DNA of 20,337 bases from a virus, in IMG/VR virus record IMGVR_UViG_3300032288_001910, positions 1 through 20,337 of that record, one strand, 5' to 3'. Under the pieces are notes generated by a model. It made no database searches. It was not told the DNA's origin and saw only the letters and a list, made by a program, of their open reading frames with translations. Below are positions 8,759 through 16,826 of the stretch, piece after piece; within the stretch, counting starts at the first letter, position 1; every line of letters starts with the position of its first letter. The position numbers were made by a program, and so were the translations under genes.

Positions 8759-11700
8759 GTGTTTACTAGCAATACACTAAAAAATCATTTTCAAACTTCT
8801 TCTACTGTTAAACTTCAGTCATTAATTTTGGCTGAGTGGAACATGAATATGCCAGATAATATTTTAAAGGTTGGAAACTACAGATACAGACCACTTAGTT
8901 CAGATTTACAATACAAAACAATTCCATTAATATTTGATCCATTGGATTCTGGAAACTACTATACTGGCGCAACTGATGCTGATGTTGTAATTAACGGTGG
9001 AGTTGACAACACAGACACTCCTGTTTTATTTAAATCTAAAAAAGAAAAAATGAATATGCTTTATTCTCTTGAAGATTGTATTAAGCCATTTAGACCAAGG
9101 TCTGGAATTAATAAACCACTTTATTTTTCGGGAACTTATGTAAATAATGCTGGAGCAAACATAGCACAAAGACCAAGATACTATATGTCATCTAGGTATG
9201 ATCAGTTTAGATATTGGACTTCATATAGAACAGAAGATAGTGTTGAACGTGGAATTGCCAAGAATAAGGTTAATGGAATAAACTATGTAGATGACACAGC
9301 ACCATTTGTTGTGTACAAGGAAGAAGTTCCAGCAAACCGAATTATTGTAAAAATGCAAACAAATATTGGAGATGTTGATTTAGGTCCTTTTACTAGTGCC
9401 TCTCAAACATTTGAAGATCCACTAGCACAAGAACAAAATAAAACTACTCCAGTCAAATGGAGAGTAGAGTATTTAAAAAATAATAGTTGGGTAGAAGCAT
9501 ATAGGTTTGATGAGAACACATTAAGAGATGATGGCTCCTCAGTAATTAAGTCTGATGGATATGTTGAATTACAGTATGGACTAGTAATTCCAAATGAGTA
9601 TAAGGGAAAGTTTGTTTTTGCTGAAACGCTAAGTTCTACAACTTTACTTCCAGAAGAGTCACAAGATGGATATGCATATTTGGTAATGGAAAATGAAAAC
9701 ACAAGAGGAAGTTTTTATATCTGGGACTCTTTAGAAGGCGAGTATAAAACCTTTGATGCCGATTATAGGTGGACTTTGGGATCAGAAGAAATTAATAATA
9801 CAACTAGTCTTGTTACAGACTTTACATCTCCATCATATTTTAATAGCATATTGACCCAAGAAAAGGTTTATAGAGAGTTTGAATATTTAAAGGGAATTCG
9901 TATTGTAGTTGAAACAATGAATAAGTTTGATTCCACCTTTGATCTAATTGAAATGTCACCAAGACTTGTTGCAAATATTTCTGACAGCGTTATTGATTTT
10001 AGAGTAACAAAATCTCTATCTGATATAGGAAATACATCTTTGCCAGTTGGTCAGTTGCTTGCCTCAACTGGCGATATATCTATTTTTGATTATGATAGAT
10101 CCTTCAATATTAATAATACAAACAGCATAATTAGTAAGTATGTAAGAAAAAATATTAAGTTTGCATTTTATGAAAACATAATGGATGTTGACGGATACAA
10201 CTATTATGTTCCTATCAAAACATTATACTCAGAGGGATTCCCACAAGAAAGTAATGAGTCAGCAACCTTAACAATGTCGTTAAGAGATTTATACTTTTAT
10301 CTTGAATCAAACTCTGCACCAAGAATGCTAGTAACTCAGGTATCATTAAGTTATGCAATTACAATGTTGCTTGATTATATTGGTTTTACAAACTACTCAT
10401 TTAAAAGATTAAGTTCAGAGCAAGACGTTATAATTCCCTACTTCTTTGTTTCACCAGATAAAAATGTTGCAGAGGTTTTGCAAAGTTTGGCAATAGCAAC
10501 GCAATCATCTATGTTCTTTGATGAATACAATAATTTTATTGTAATGAGCAAAGATTACATGATGCCTTCTGGTTCTGAAAGAGAAGTAGACTTTGTTTTA
10601 AACGCACAAAATAACCAGGCAGATACTGGACTTGTTGAAAATATAACTGTGGATAATTTACCAAATATTATCTCAATTAATAGCGAAGATAGAAAAGTTT
10701 TTAATGATGGAAAGATTAACTATACAACTAGATACATACAAAGATCATACGGGTCTATTAGGCAATCAAGTTTGGTTGACTCTGAAAAAACATGGATATA
10801 CAAGCCAGTGTTACTATGGGAAGTTGCTGGAACAGATAACCTAAAAACTATTAATGAGGTTGCATCAAAACAATCAAGTTATGTTCTTGGGGCAATGCCA
10901 ATTAACTCTACACTAACCGATGTAGTTCCATATGTATCAAATAATCAAATTAGAAATAATATTATTGATGTTGGAGAAAATGCATATTGGCTAACTAGAT
11001 ACAATGGATATTTGTATTCTAATGGAGAAATCATTAAGTATGATGCAGTTCAATTTTCTATTACCTTGCCAATTTGGTATCCAATAAATCAGGACGGAAC
11101 ACTTGATGAAACAAAACCAGAAATTGTTCTTCCTGGAAGACTAGCACCAGAATATGTTGGCGGTAATCTTACAACCACAACAGAAAATGATATTGCTGCT
11201 ATTGAACAGTGGAGAAACACACATAGACAAGGCAGCAGTAACGTCTGGATAACAAGTAATCAAGAGTATCAAAAGTTTGCAGGATCTCTTCCTTTTAATG
11301 GAAAAATTTATCCAACTGGTTTGGTGAGAATATACACAGTTCCTTTCTATGAGACAGTCAACGGAATTACCAAGACTAAGAATGGTATAGTTCAAGAGCA
11401 TGGTCGTGCACAGTTTGGAACTCCAGTAGTCTCCCATAGTGCTGGAATTGACCCATACTGGACTTCTACGGACTATGTTCGTGGGTGCAGCATGCAATCT
11501 AAATATTTATTCTCTACAGAAATTAGTCCAACATTACCATCAACTGCTCTTGGTCTTGCTGGTGAAGCAAACTCTTTAGCAAAGCAGGCTACAAGAAATA
11601 GCATAATTAAAAACTTTATGTCAACAAGTTCTTTTACAGAAACAGATGTTAGTTCTCTACAGTCAACAAAGACTGGAACAGTACAATCATCTGCATTAGT

Positions 11701-13279
11701 TATGAGTGGTCCATCATTTGCTGCAACAGATTTACCACTAAACTTTGTATCATATGTTTATAAAAATTTAAATAATTCTTATAGACATTTTGGAACTAGA
11801 ATGCGTATTGTTGGAAAGATTGAGAACAGCACAACCAGAGGACAGACCCCAGTAGGCAGCATGACTTATTATCAGGTTAATAATACAACACCAGATAAAA
11901 GTATCAGCATAGGTGGTGGTTCTGGAGGACTGGCTATTATGATTAATCCAGAAACTAATAATGGATATTACTTTGAAATTGTTGCTCTAACAGAAACTAA
12001 TGTAGAGTCTTATTTGAACTTAAATGCTGCTGGACAAACCTCTACCTCTGTTGACAATATACTTTTTTATAAAGTAAAAAAAGATTCTTCAAATACAGAT
12101 GCAATTCCAGTAAAACTTTGGGGAGGACTTTCGTCTATCATTGTTGACGATGGCAAATTTACTGGGCAGTCAAGAATGCTTGGAGAAGAAAATCCAACTG
12201 TATATGATTTATCAGTAGAGTATCAAGATATTGGTAAGATAAGAAGATTTTATTTATACATAAACAATAAATTAATTAAGGTTGTTGATGACGAAGATCC
12301 ACTTCCAGTTTATAACAATATGGCATTATTCACTAGAGGTTCTTCAAAGTGTATGTTTGAAAATATTTATGCAGTGGCTGCTAATTATTCACAAAATACA
12401 GTTGCTACAGTTTCAACCCCAATATCTAATGTATTTGGTCAAACACAAAACTCAACTACTTTTAATCAAGATACAAACCTATTTAATAACAACGAGATTA
12501 ATATTAGTGAATCTTTTAGAAAATATGCAATGAGTGGAGTTGTTCAGTCAACGTATCTTTCGGGAATCAGTTCCCAAGAGCCACCAAAATATAGTATGTA
12601 TTTTGAAGAATTTGGAAGCATCATGAGAGAATGTGCATATTTTAATATTAAGTATGACCGTGCATACCCAGCGCTTTATGCAGAACTATCGCCAACATTT
12701 AACAGAATTAAGGGATACACCACATCAGGATTTTATGCAGATTCTTACGGCGCTGAATTTTTAATTTTTAATTCAACAGATACCGCCTTAAACCTTGATG
12801 AAACATCTGGTAACTATTTAAGAATTCAAGGAATAACATTTACACAAGATACAACACACGAGTTGACAGTAGATTCATATTTTAATAAAAGATCAAGTTT
12901 AAGTGACCCAGAACTTAAGGGAGATACACTTGTTTATTCTCCTTATGTAGAACAAGAAAGATATAATGAAATTAAACTTAGCAGAATAACGTATGGTAAA
13001 AATGATTTTACTATTGATTCTGAGTATATCCAAACTGATGATGCTGCTCAAGAATTAATGGGCTGGATCATTAATAAAACAATGAAGCCAAAAAAATCTA
13101 TTGGTCTTGAAATTTTTGCAATACCAACACTTCAACTTGGTGATCTTGTTACAATAAAATACGTTAGTGATAATTTTGATGTAATTGCACCAGAAGATAC
13201 TAAGTTTGTAATTTATAATATTGAATATTCAAGAAATCAAGATGGTCCTACTATGATTATATATTTGAGTGAGGTGTAA
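8759..13279 (+). CDS. Large tail hub / minor tail protein with lectin-like modules
   Basis: This 1506-residue protein has a GTG start one base after the previous stop, with AGAGGT about five bases upstream. Residues about 176-300 (APFVVYKEEVPANRIIVKMQ, then WRVEYLKNNSWVEAYRF) look like a discoidin-type beta-sandwich. Residues about 440-620 (GDISIFDYDRSF, SLRDLYFYLES, MFFDEYNNFIVMSKDY) resemble the hub fold of Tal/gpP-type proteins. Residues about 980-1210 look like a concanavalin/LamG-type jelly roll (FYLYINNKLIKVVDDEDPLP, MFENIYAVAANYS). The C-terminus (about 1418-1506, LQLGDLVTIKY ... FVIYNIEYSRNQDGPTMIIYL) is typical of hub proteins, so the jelly roll appears inserted between hub segments. 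It probably sits at the tail tip, closes the tube and contacts cell-wall glycans. Domain calls are by eye. Confidence 0.75.
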   Translation: MFTSNTLKNHFQTSSTVKLQSLILAEWNMNMPDNILKVGNYRYRPLSSDLQYKTIPLIFDPLDSGNYYTGATDADVVINGGVDNTDTPVLFKSKKEKMNMLYSLEDCIKPFRPRSGINKPLYFSGTYVNNAGANIAQRPRYYMSSRYDQFRYWTSYRTEDSVERGIAKNKVNGINYVDDTAPFVVYKEEVPANRIIVKMQTNIGDVDLGPFTSASQTFEDPLAQEQNKTTPVKWRVEYLKNNSWVEAYRFDENTLRDDGSSVIKSDGYVELQYGLVIPNEYKGKFVFAETLSSTTLLPEESQDGYAYLVMENENTRGSFYIWDSLEGEYKTFDADYRWTLGSEEINNTTSLVTDFTSPSYFNSILTQEKVYREFEYLKGIRIVVETMNKFDSTFDLIEMSPRLVANISDSVIDFRVTKSLSDIGNTSLPVGQLLASTGDISIFDYDRSFNINNTNSIISKYVRKNIKFAFYENIMDVDGYNYYVPIKTLYSEGFPQESNESATLTMSLRDLYFYLESNSAPRMLVTQVSLSYAITMLLDYIGFTNYSFKRLSSEQDVIIPYFFVSPDKNVAEVLQSLAIATQSSMFFDEYNNFIVMSKDYMMPSGSEREVDFVLNAQNNQADTGLVENITVDNLPNIISINSEDRKVFNDGKINYTTRYIQRSYGSIRQSSLVDSEKTWIYKPVLLWEVAGTDNLKTINEVASKQSSYVLGAMPINSTLTDVVPYVSNNQIRNNIIDVGENAYWLTRYNGYLYSNGEIIKYDAVQFSITLPIWYPINQDGTLDETKPEIVLPGRLAPEYVGGNLTTTTENDIAAIEQWRNTHRQGSSNVWITSNQEYQKFAGSLPFNGKIYPTGLVRIYTVPFYETVNGITKTKNGIVQEHGRAQFGTPVVSHSAGIDPYWTSTDYVRGCSMQSKYLFSTEISPTLPSTALGLAGEANSLAKQATRNSIIKNFMSTSSFTETDVSSLQSTKTGTVQSSALVMSGPSFAATDLPLNFVSYVYKNLNNSYRHFGTRMRIVGKIENSTTRGQTPVGSMTYYQVNNTTPDKSISIGGGSGGLAIMINPETNNGYYFEIVALTETNVESYLNLNAAGQTSTSVDNILFYKVKKDSSNTDAIPVKLWGGLSSIIVDDGKFTGQSRMLGEENPTVYDLSVEYQDIGKIRRFYLYINNKLIKVVDDEDPLPVYNNMALFTRGSSKCMFENIYAVAANYSQNTVATVSTPISNVFGQTQNSTTFNQDTNLFNNNEINISESFRKYAMSGVVQSTYLSGISSQEPPKYSMYFEEFGSIMRECAYFNIKYDRAYPALYAELSPTFNRIKGYTTSGFYADSYGAEFLIFNSTDTALNLDETSGNYLRIQGITFTQDTTHELTVDSYFNKRSSLSDPELKGDTLVYSPYVEQERYNEIKLSRITYGKNDFTIDSEYIQTDDAAQELMGWIINKTMKPKKSIGLEIFAIPTLQLGDLVTIKYVSDNFDVIAPEDTKFVIYNIEYSRNQDGPTMIIYLSEV

Positions 13280-13280
13280 A

Positions 13281-14012
13281 ATGGCAATTGACGAAGATGA
13301 TATGAGAATGTTGCGCCGAGTTAACTCAGCAGCAGCATCTAGAGCAGCAGAAGAAACAAAGGCAGTGGCAACACCGCAACCAACAGAAAGACGCTACTCG
13401 TATGGAGACTTTAGGGTTGCTGAAGAAAAGTCTATGGGAACCTATAATGTAGTAGATACCTCAGTAAAAAATGCAACAATAGAGGTACCAGATAAAAAAG
13501 AAGATATTCCAGTAAAAAAATATGTTGCCCCAACTCCAATAACTCCTCCACCAGCATTAAAGCAGTCAATAAATCAAAGCGTAACTCAATCAATAAAGAC
13601 AGCAACTCCAGACATTATTATATTTGATGATGAGCAGGTTCCAATTGAAATAATGGCAGATTTAGTTTTTGAAAATATTGGAGGACAAGAATTAATTAAT
13701 ATAGGAAGAAATGATATTATTAACGGACAAACTGTTATATATCAGCCAATTAAAAACCTTAGTCTAATCCAGCAACAGTATAATCCAAACAACATAATTG
13801 GTGTTCAGGATACATCAGATAAATATTTTGCGGGATTTTCAATCAAGTTTGATTCTAAAATACCATCAATTGGTAATGGGCCAAATGGTGAAAATGTTTA
13901 TTTAGATGAAAATACAGGGGATATTGTTATTGAATTAGTTAATATTTTAGCAGATGAACAGGTAGAGGTTCAAACTATCACAAGTGGTACAATATATGAG
14001 GTGATTCTATAA
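13281..14012 (+). CDS. Minor tail / virion structural protein with Pro-rich linker
   Basis: This is a 243-residue protein. I chose the ATG at 13281, which has GAGGTG four bases upstream; a GTG at 13269 would overlap the hub gene and lacks a site. The N-terminal third is charged and Ala-rich. A disordered Pro/Thr linker (APTPITPPPALK) and a small repeat (QSINQSVTQSIK) follow. A conserved-looking C-terminal domain has IFDDEQVPIEIMADLVFENI, GGQELINIGRNDIINGQ and YQPIKNL. The gene ends in the TAATG overlap with the next. The linker suggests a flexible connection between a tail-anchored part and an outer domain. Exact function unknown. Confidence 0.6.
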   Translation: MAIDEDDMRMLRRVNSAAASRAAEETKAVATPQPTERRYSYGDFRVAEEKSMGTYNVVDTSVKNATIEVPDKKEDIPVKKYVAPTPITPPPALKQSINQSVTQSIKTATPDIIIFDDEQVPIEIMADLVFENIGGQELINIGRNDIINGQTVIYQPIKNLSLIQQQYNPNNIIGVQDTSDKYFAGFSIKFDSKIPSIGNGPNGENVYLDENTGDIVIELVNILADEQVEVQTITSGTIYEVIL

Positions 14013-15148
14013 TGATAACAAACATAGGCAAAGGCATTATTGGCAAGTATTTACTGGGGTACGCTCCATCTTATGCATCCTATCTTGCCGTAGGATGCGG
14101 TAAAAAGCCACTACAAACAACAGACCCATACCCAGATTACTCTGATCAGCAGAATCTAGACTTTGAAATGTTTAGAGTTCCAATTAGTTCAAGAGGTTTT
14201 GTAAACGAAGATGGCATAAGCAAGATTGTATTTACTGCTGAGTTACCAACGGAAGAGCGATATGAAATTTCTGAAATTGGATTATATTCAGCAGGCTCCA
14301 ACCCAAGTGCAGGATCATATGATAGCAAGACCATTTTTTCTTTTGCGTCAAACGAAAATTGGCAAAGACATACATCTGCTTCTGCATCTGCAATACCAAC
14401 AATATCAACACCTCTTGATGAAAATGATGATAACATAATTTCAACAACTAACCCTGTATTTCAAACCAATGCTGACAATAGTATTTTTTATAAAACATCT
14501 AGAGTAAATAGATATGAAAGATGTAGGTTTTTAAATAATACAATTATTATGGCTGGTAATGATGCAGATCTTGAACTTGACATTAACGATAATGTTGTTG
14601 TAAATACGGGATCAAATCATATTCACTTAACAGGAATTACCACAAACTTTGCAAAGAATTCACCAGCAGACGAACTTAGACTTGCTTTTTCTATTATTAA
14701 TAAAAATGGAAGTTCGGCTGGAAATCCAGACTCAGTAATTATAATGGTTGAGTTTGCATCAACAGAAAGCGAAACTGCAGAGTATGCAAGATTTCAATTA
14801 GAGGTTGTTAATGGAACTGGAGAAGGTGAGTATAACTTATCTGACAACAGATATTTAGTAATATCAAAACAACTTCAAGAACTTTATATGTCTTCTGCTT
14901 TTACTTGGGACTCTGTTACTGTAGCAAAAATTTATGCTTGTGCTATTGATGGTGGATCACCATCTGAAGATTATTATGTTGCACTTGATGCAATGAGACT
15001 AGAAAACACTCAAACCACTACTCCAGTATACGGACTCACTGGCTACTCTGTTGTAAAAAATACAGATGCAGAAACTGTTATTAAATCACCCAATACAACA
15101 AACTATGTTGAGTTTAGATTTTCTATAGACATTGGGGCAATTGTCTAA
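14012..15148 (+). CDS. Tail-tip structural protein with jelly-roll-like C-terminal half
   Basis: This 378-residue protein starts at an ATG overlapping the previous stop by one base. The first 120 residues (YLAVGCGKKPL, FRVPISSRGFVNEDG, ELPTEERYEISEIGLYSAG) resemble a tail-fibre or baseplate attachment domain seen in several phage structural proteins. The second half (about 185-378) is beta-rich, with FTWDSVTVAKIYACAIDGG followed by YYVALDAMRLEN, a pattern common in carbohydrate-binding jelly-roll modules. A role in attachment is inferred from this and from the lectin-like neighbours. The start region contains a strong hairpin (see 14042-14098). Confidence 0.6.
   Translation: MITNIGKGIIGKYLLGYAPSYASYLAVGCGKKPLQTTDPYPDYSDQQNLDFEMFRVPISSRGFVNEDGISKIVFTAELPTEERYEISEIGLYSAGSNPSAGSYDSKTIFSFASNENWQRHTSASASAIPTISTPLDENDDNIISTTNPVFQTNADNSIFYKTSRVNRYERCRFLNNTIIMAGNDADLELDINDNVVVNTGSNHIHLTGITTNFAKNSPADELRLAFSIINKNGSSAGNPDSVIIMVEFASTESETAEYARFQLEVVNGTGEGEYNLSDNRYLVISKQLQELYMSSAFTWDSVTVAKIYACAIDGGSPSEDYYVALDAMRLENTQTTTPVYGLTGYSVVKNTDAETVIKSPNTTNYVEFRFSIDIGAIV
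14042..14098 (+). other. RNA hairpin with loop complementary to upstream segment (candidate pseudoknot)
   Basis: GCATCCTA (14075-14082) and TAGGATGC (14091-14098) form a perfect 8-bp stem around the 8-base loop TCTTGCCG. Within the loop, CTTGCC (14084-14089) is the exact complement of GGCAAG at 14042-14047, ten codons into the gene. Loop and upstream strand could pair as a pseudoknot or switch. Several codons in the stem and loop use C at the third position (TCC, GCC, TGC), which is unusual in this A+T-rich gene. No function is shown; it could be chance. Confidence 0.4.
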
Positions 15149-15649
15149 ATGACAGATGAAAATATTAAAAAGGTTGTAATTCCACAATCTGAATTACCAC
15201 CAATTAGAGTTGAAGATGAAGGCTATGTATTTAGATACAGAATCATATCTGACGACAAAAACAGAAGGTCCCACTGGTCTCCGATAAAGGTAGTAAAGCC
15301 AGAGTATACATTTGTTTCTGGAGATATTCATCATGATAAATCGGGAGCAATTAGTACACTTGCTTGGACACCAGTAGTAATTAAAAAGAATAATACTGTA
15401 ATTACTCAGGTAGGTTCCTATGATTTATGGATAAGGTGGGATAGGGCAGACGGTGGTGATTGGTTGTACTCTGGTCAGATAGATAACACTAGTACTTCTC
15501 TAATTATTCCATCATCTTATACAATTAATGACATTGTTCAGGCAGATGCACCAAATAGACTTTCTGTAGAAATTTATTTAAAGGGTAGCCCAATCACCAG
15601 ATCAAGTTCATTCTTGCGTGTATATCAGGGCGGACCGTATACTGTTTAA
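15149..15649 (+). CDS. Small beta-rich tail structural protein
   Basis: This 166-residue protein has an ATG directly abutting the previous stop. The sequence alternates short beta-strand-like segments: YVFRYRIISDDKNRRSHWSP, YDLWIRWDRADGGDWLYSG and RLSVEIYLKGSPITRSSSF. The pattern is reminiscent of a fibronectin type III-like sandwich, often found in tail-tip proteins that bind cell-surface sugars. There is no signal peptide or catalytic motif. It is in one unbroken run with the tail genes, so a virion component is likely. The fold assignment is tentative. Confidence 0.5.
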   Translation: MTDENIKKVVIPQSELPPIRVEDEGYVFRYRIISDDKNRRSHWSPIKVVKPEYTFVSGDIHHDKSGAISTLAWTPVVIKKNNTVITQVGSYDLWIRWDRADGGDWLYSGQIDNTSTSLIIPSSYTINDIVQADAPNRLSVEIYLKGSPITRSSSFLRVYQGGPYTV

Positions 15650-15663
15650 TGGTATACTTTATT

Positions 15664-15669
15664 AGGAGG
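15664..15669 (+). promoter_or_regulatory. Strong Shine-Dalgarno site AGGAGG
   Basis: A perfect AGGAGG lies six bases before the ATG at 15676, with nearly the same flank as the site at 526-531. It fixes the start of the lectin-like gene. It is one of only two perfect AGGAGG start sites in the window. Confidence 0.75.
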
Positions 15670-15675
15670 AAATAA

Positions 15676-16119
15676 ATGGCTAAAATACCAATTCCAGAGC
15701 GTGGACAACCTATGGATGTTACATATTTTTATCAAATTGCAACGGCAGTTAATGACCTTGCAAAGCAGATTTCTTCTGCAACCTATAATTCTACTACTAT
15801 TAATAGTCCAAGCGGAACTAAAGAAACAGTAAAGACTTCAGAGGCAAGAATCTTTGCTGGATATAGCGTAGTTGCAACAAACAGTACTGTAAGTGCTGGC
15901 AACGAAAAGCCATTTTCAATTACATTTGATAATGGTTTTAAGTATATTCCAATTGTTTCTGCAACAGCCGTAAATACGGGCGGAACAGTTGTTGGAAAAG
16001 ATGTATCAGTTGTTGTAAAGAATATTACAACGTCACAAGTTGACGGGACAGTTAAGTTTAATACATCTGGAGATGTATCGTTAACAGTTCATGTAATTGC
16101 TATAGGTATTCCAAACTAA
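15676..16119 (+). CDS. Virion protein with H-type-lectin-like C-terminal domain
   Basis: This 147-residue protein has an ATG behind a perfect AGGAGG. The N-terminal 40 residues (IPIPERGQPMDVTYFYQIAT, then AVNDLAKQI) look like a helical anchor or trimerisation segment. The C-terminal 90 residues follow the H-type lectin pattern: FSITFDNGFKYIPIVSATAV, then VSVVVKNITTSQVDGTVKF and a closing VHVIAIG. H-type lectins are six-stranded sandwiches that bind N-acetylgalactosamine-like sugars. The last tail gene before the replication block and a strong ribosome site suggest a multi-copy receptor-binding or fibre protein. The sugar-binding function is inferred from pattern only. Confidence 0.55.
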   Translation: MAKIPIPERGQPMDVTYFYQIATAVNDLAKQISSATYNSTTINSPSGTKETVKTSEARIFAGYSVVATNSTVSAGNEKPFSITFDNGFKYIPIVSATAVNTGGTVVGKDVSVVVKNITTSQVDGTVKFNTSGDVSLTVHVIAIGIPN

Positions 16120-16128
16120 GGATAATTA

Positions 16129-16320
16129 ATGAAAAATTGCAATAGATGCAATGGAAGAATATTTGTTGATAGACAATACACTTCTCAAATGCATATTGAG
16201 ACTTACTGTGTGAGATGTGGGGAAAGAAAGTTTTATCATCCCCCGCAAGAAAGCATGGAGGGCAGATGGCTACTGCTAAGCGAAAAATACAGAGCGAAGA
16301 GTACAATCAGTCCACTGTAA
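16129..16320 (+). CDS. Small zinc-ribbon protein
   Basis: This 63-residue protein contains two CxxC pairs, Cys4/Cys7 and Cys27/Cys30, spaced as in a zinc ribbon. A basic, aromatic stretch (RKFYHPP) and a C-terminal tail (GRWLLLSEKYRAKSTISPL) follow. The ATG at 16129 has AAGGAT about seven bases upstream. The last 55 bases overlap the next gene in another frame. Such small proteins often bind DNA or act as adapters to host transcription or replication proteins. The partner here is unknown. It is the first gene after the tail block. Confidence 0.6.
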   Translation: MKNCNRCNGRIFVDRQYTSQMHIETYCVRCGERKFYHPPQESMEGRWLLLSEKYRAKSTISPL

Positions 16321-16808
16321 TAAAAGGAAATCAGAAGATCTGGTTTTTAAATGGAGACTTAGTTAGGCTTCATCATAGTTCTAGATCAACTGGTATGGTT
16401 TCTTTTTATAACATAACTAAAGACAGACTAGAAACATGTCTGCGTTCTGACTTTAGAAGAAACAGAGAAAGAGCATACACTATAGCAGAAACATCTGTTC
16501 TTGTCAATAGGCATAGAAAGTACATGCCTTATTTAATTAAACAAGGAGTCATACCTGCTCCAACGGGTGCAAAATTAAATGGAGAACGTGCATTTAGAAT
16601 TAGATCTTATTATTCAGAATCGCAAGTAAAAGAGATACGTGCTATACTTGCAAGTATACATATTGGACAACCAAGAAAAGATGGACTAATAACAAATAAC
16701 ATGACACCTACAACACAAGAGTTGACAAGGCGCATGGGAGATGGTATTCTTACATATACAAAGACTGAAGATGGAAGATTTATTCCAGTTTGGTCAGAGA
16801 GCATTTAA
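16266..16808 (+). CDS. MerR-like helix-turn-helix DNA-binding protein
   Basis: This is a 180-residue protein. I chose the ATG at 16266, with GGAGGG just upstream; an earlier in-frame start at 16215 would add 17 residues and a longer overlap. Residues about 70-125 (YTIAETSVLVNRHRKYMPYL, then IKQGVIPAP, ERAFRIRSYYSESQVKEIR) fit a MerR/excisionase-type winged helix: a helix-turn-helix, a wing, then an arginine-rich segment and a helix. The family usually binds DNA as a regulator or recombination accessory. A position between structural and replication genes suggests a control role. The 55-base overlap with the zinc-ribbon gene suggests coupled translation. Confidence 0.65.
   Translation: MATAKRKIQSEEYNQSTVIKGNQKIWFLNGDLVRLHHSSRSTGMVSFYNITKDRLETCLRSDFRRNRERAYTIAETSVLVNRHRKYMPYLIKQGVIPAPTGAKLNGERAFRIRSYYSESQVKEIRAILASIHIGQPRKDGLITNNMTPTTQELTRRMGDGILTYTKTEDGRFIPVWSESI
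16722..16750 (+). promoter_or_regulatory. Candidate promoter before the replication genes
   Basis: TTGACA (16722-16727) is a perfect -35. After exactly 17 bases comes TATTCT (16745-16750), preceded by TGG, so it is an extended -10 with four of six bases matching. It lies inside the 3' end of the helix-turn-helix gene. Transcription would start near 16757, about 70 bases before the 69-residue gene. Confidence 0.35.
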
Positions 16809-16826
16809 AATAGGAATGGGTGAAAA

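Noticed and set aside
12557-12580. Hairpin GGGAA-TCAG-TTCCC inside the hub gene
   Set aside because: The stem is short, lies in the middle of a long coding region and has no T-run or nearby signal. Chance is the simplest explanation.
9403-14447. Antisense and alternative-frame open frames inside the hub and tail-tip genes
   Set aside because: They follow the composition of the real genes, have no recognisable motifs or start signals, and would need divergent transcription with no room for a promoter.
15650-15658. TGGTATACT resembling an extended -10 before the lectin-like gene
   Set aside because: Transcription would start near 15665, inside the AGGAGG site, leaving no usable leader. The sequence can also form a weak 6-bp hairpin (GTATAC repeats), and no -35 is present.
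16097-16126. TTGCTA, 18-base spacer, GATAAT near the tail/replication boundary
   Set aside because: The -35 matches only four of six bases, no extended -10 is present, and the start would fall after the ATG of the zinc-ribbon gene. It is likely chance in A+T-rich DNA.
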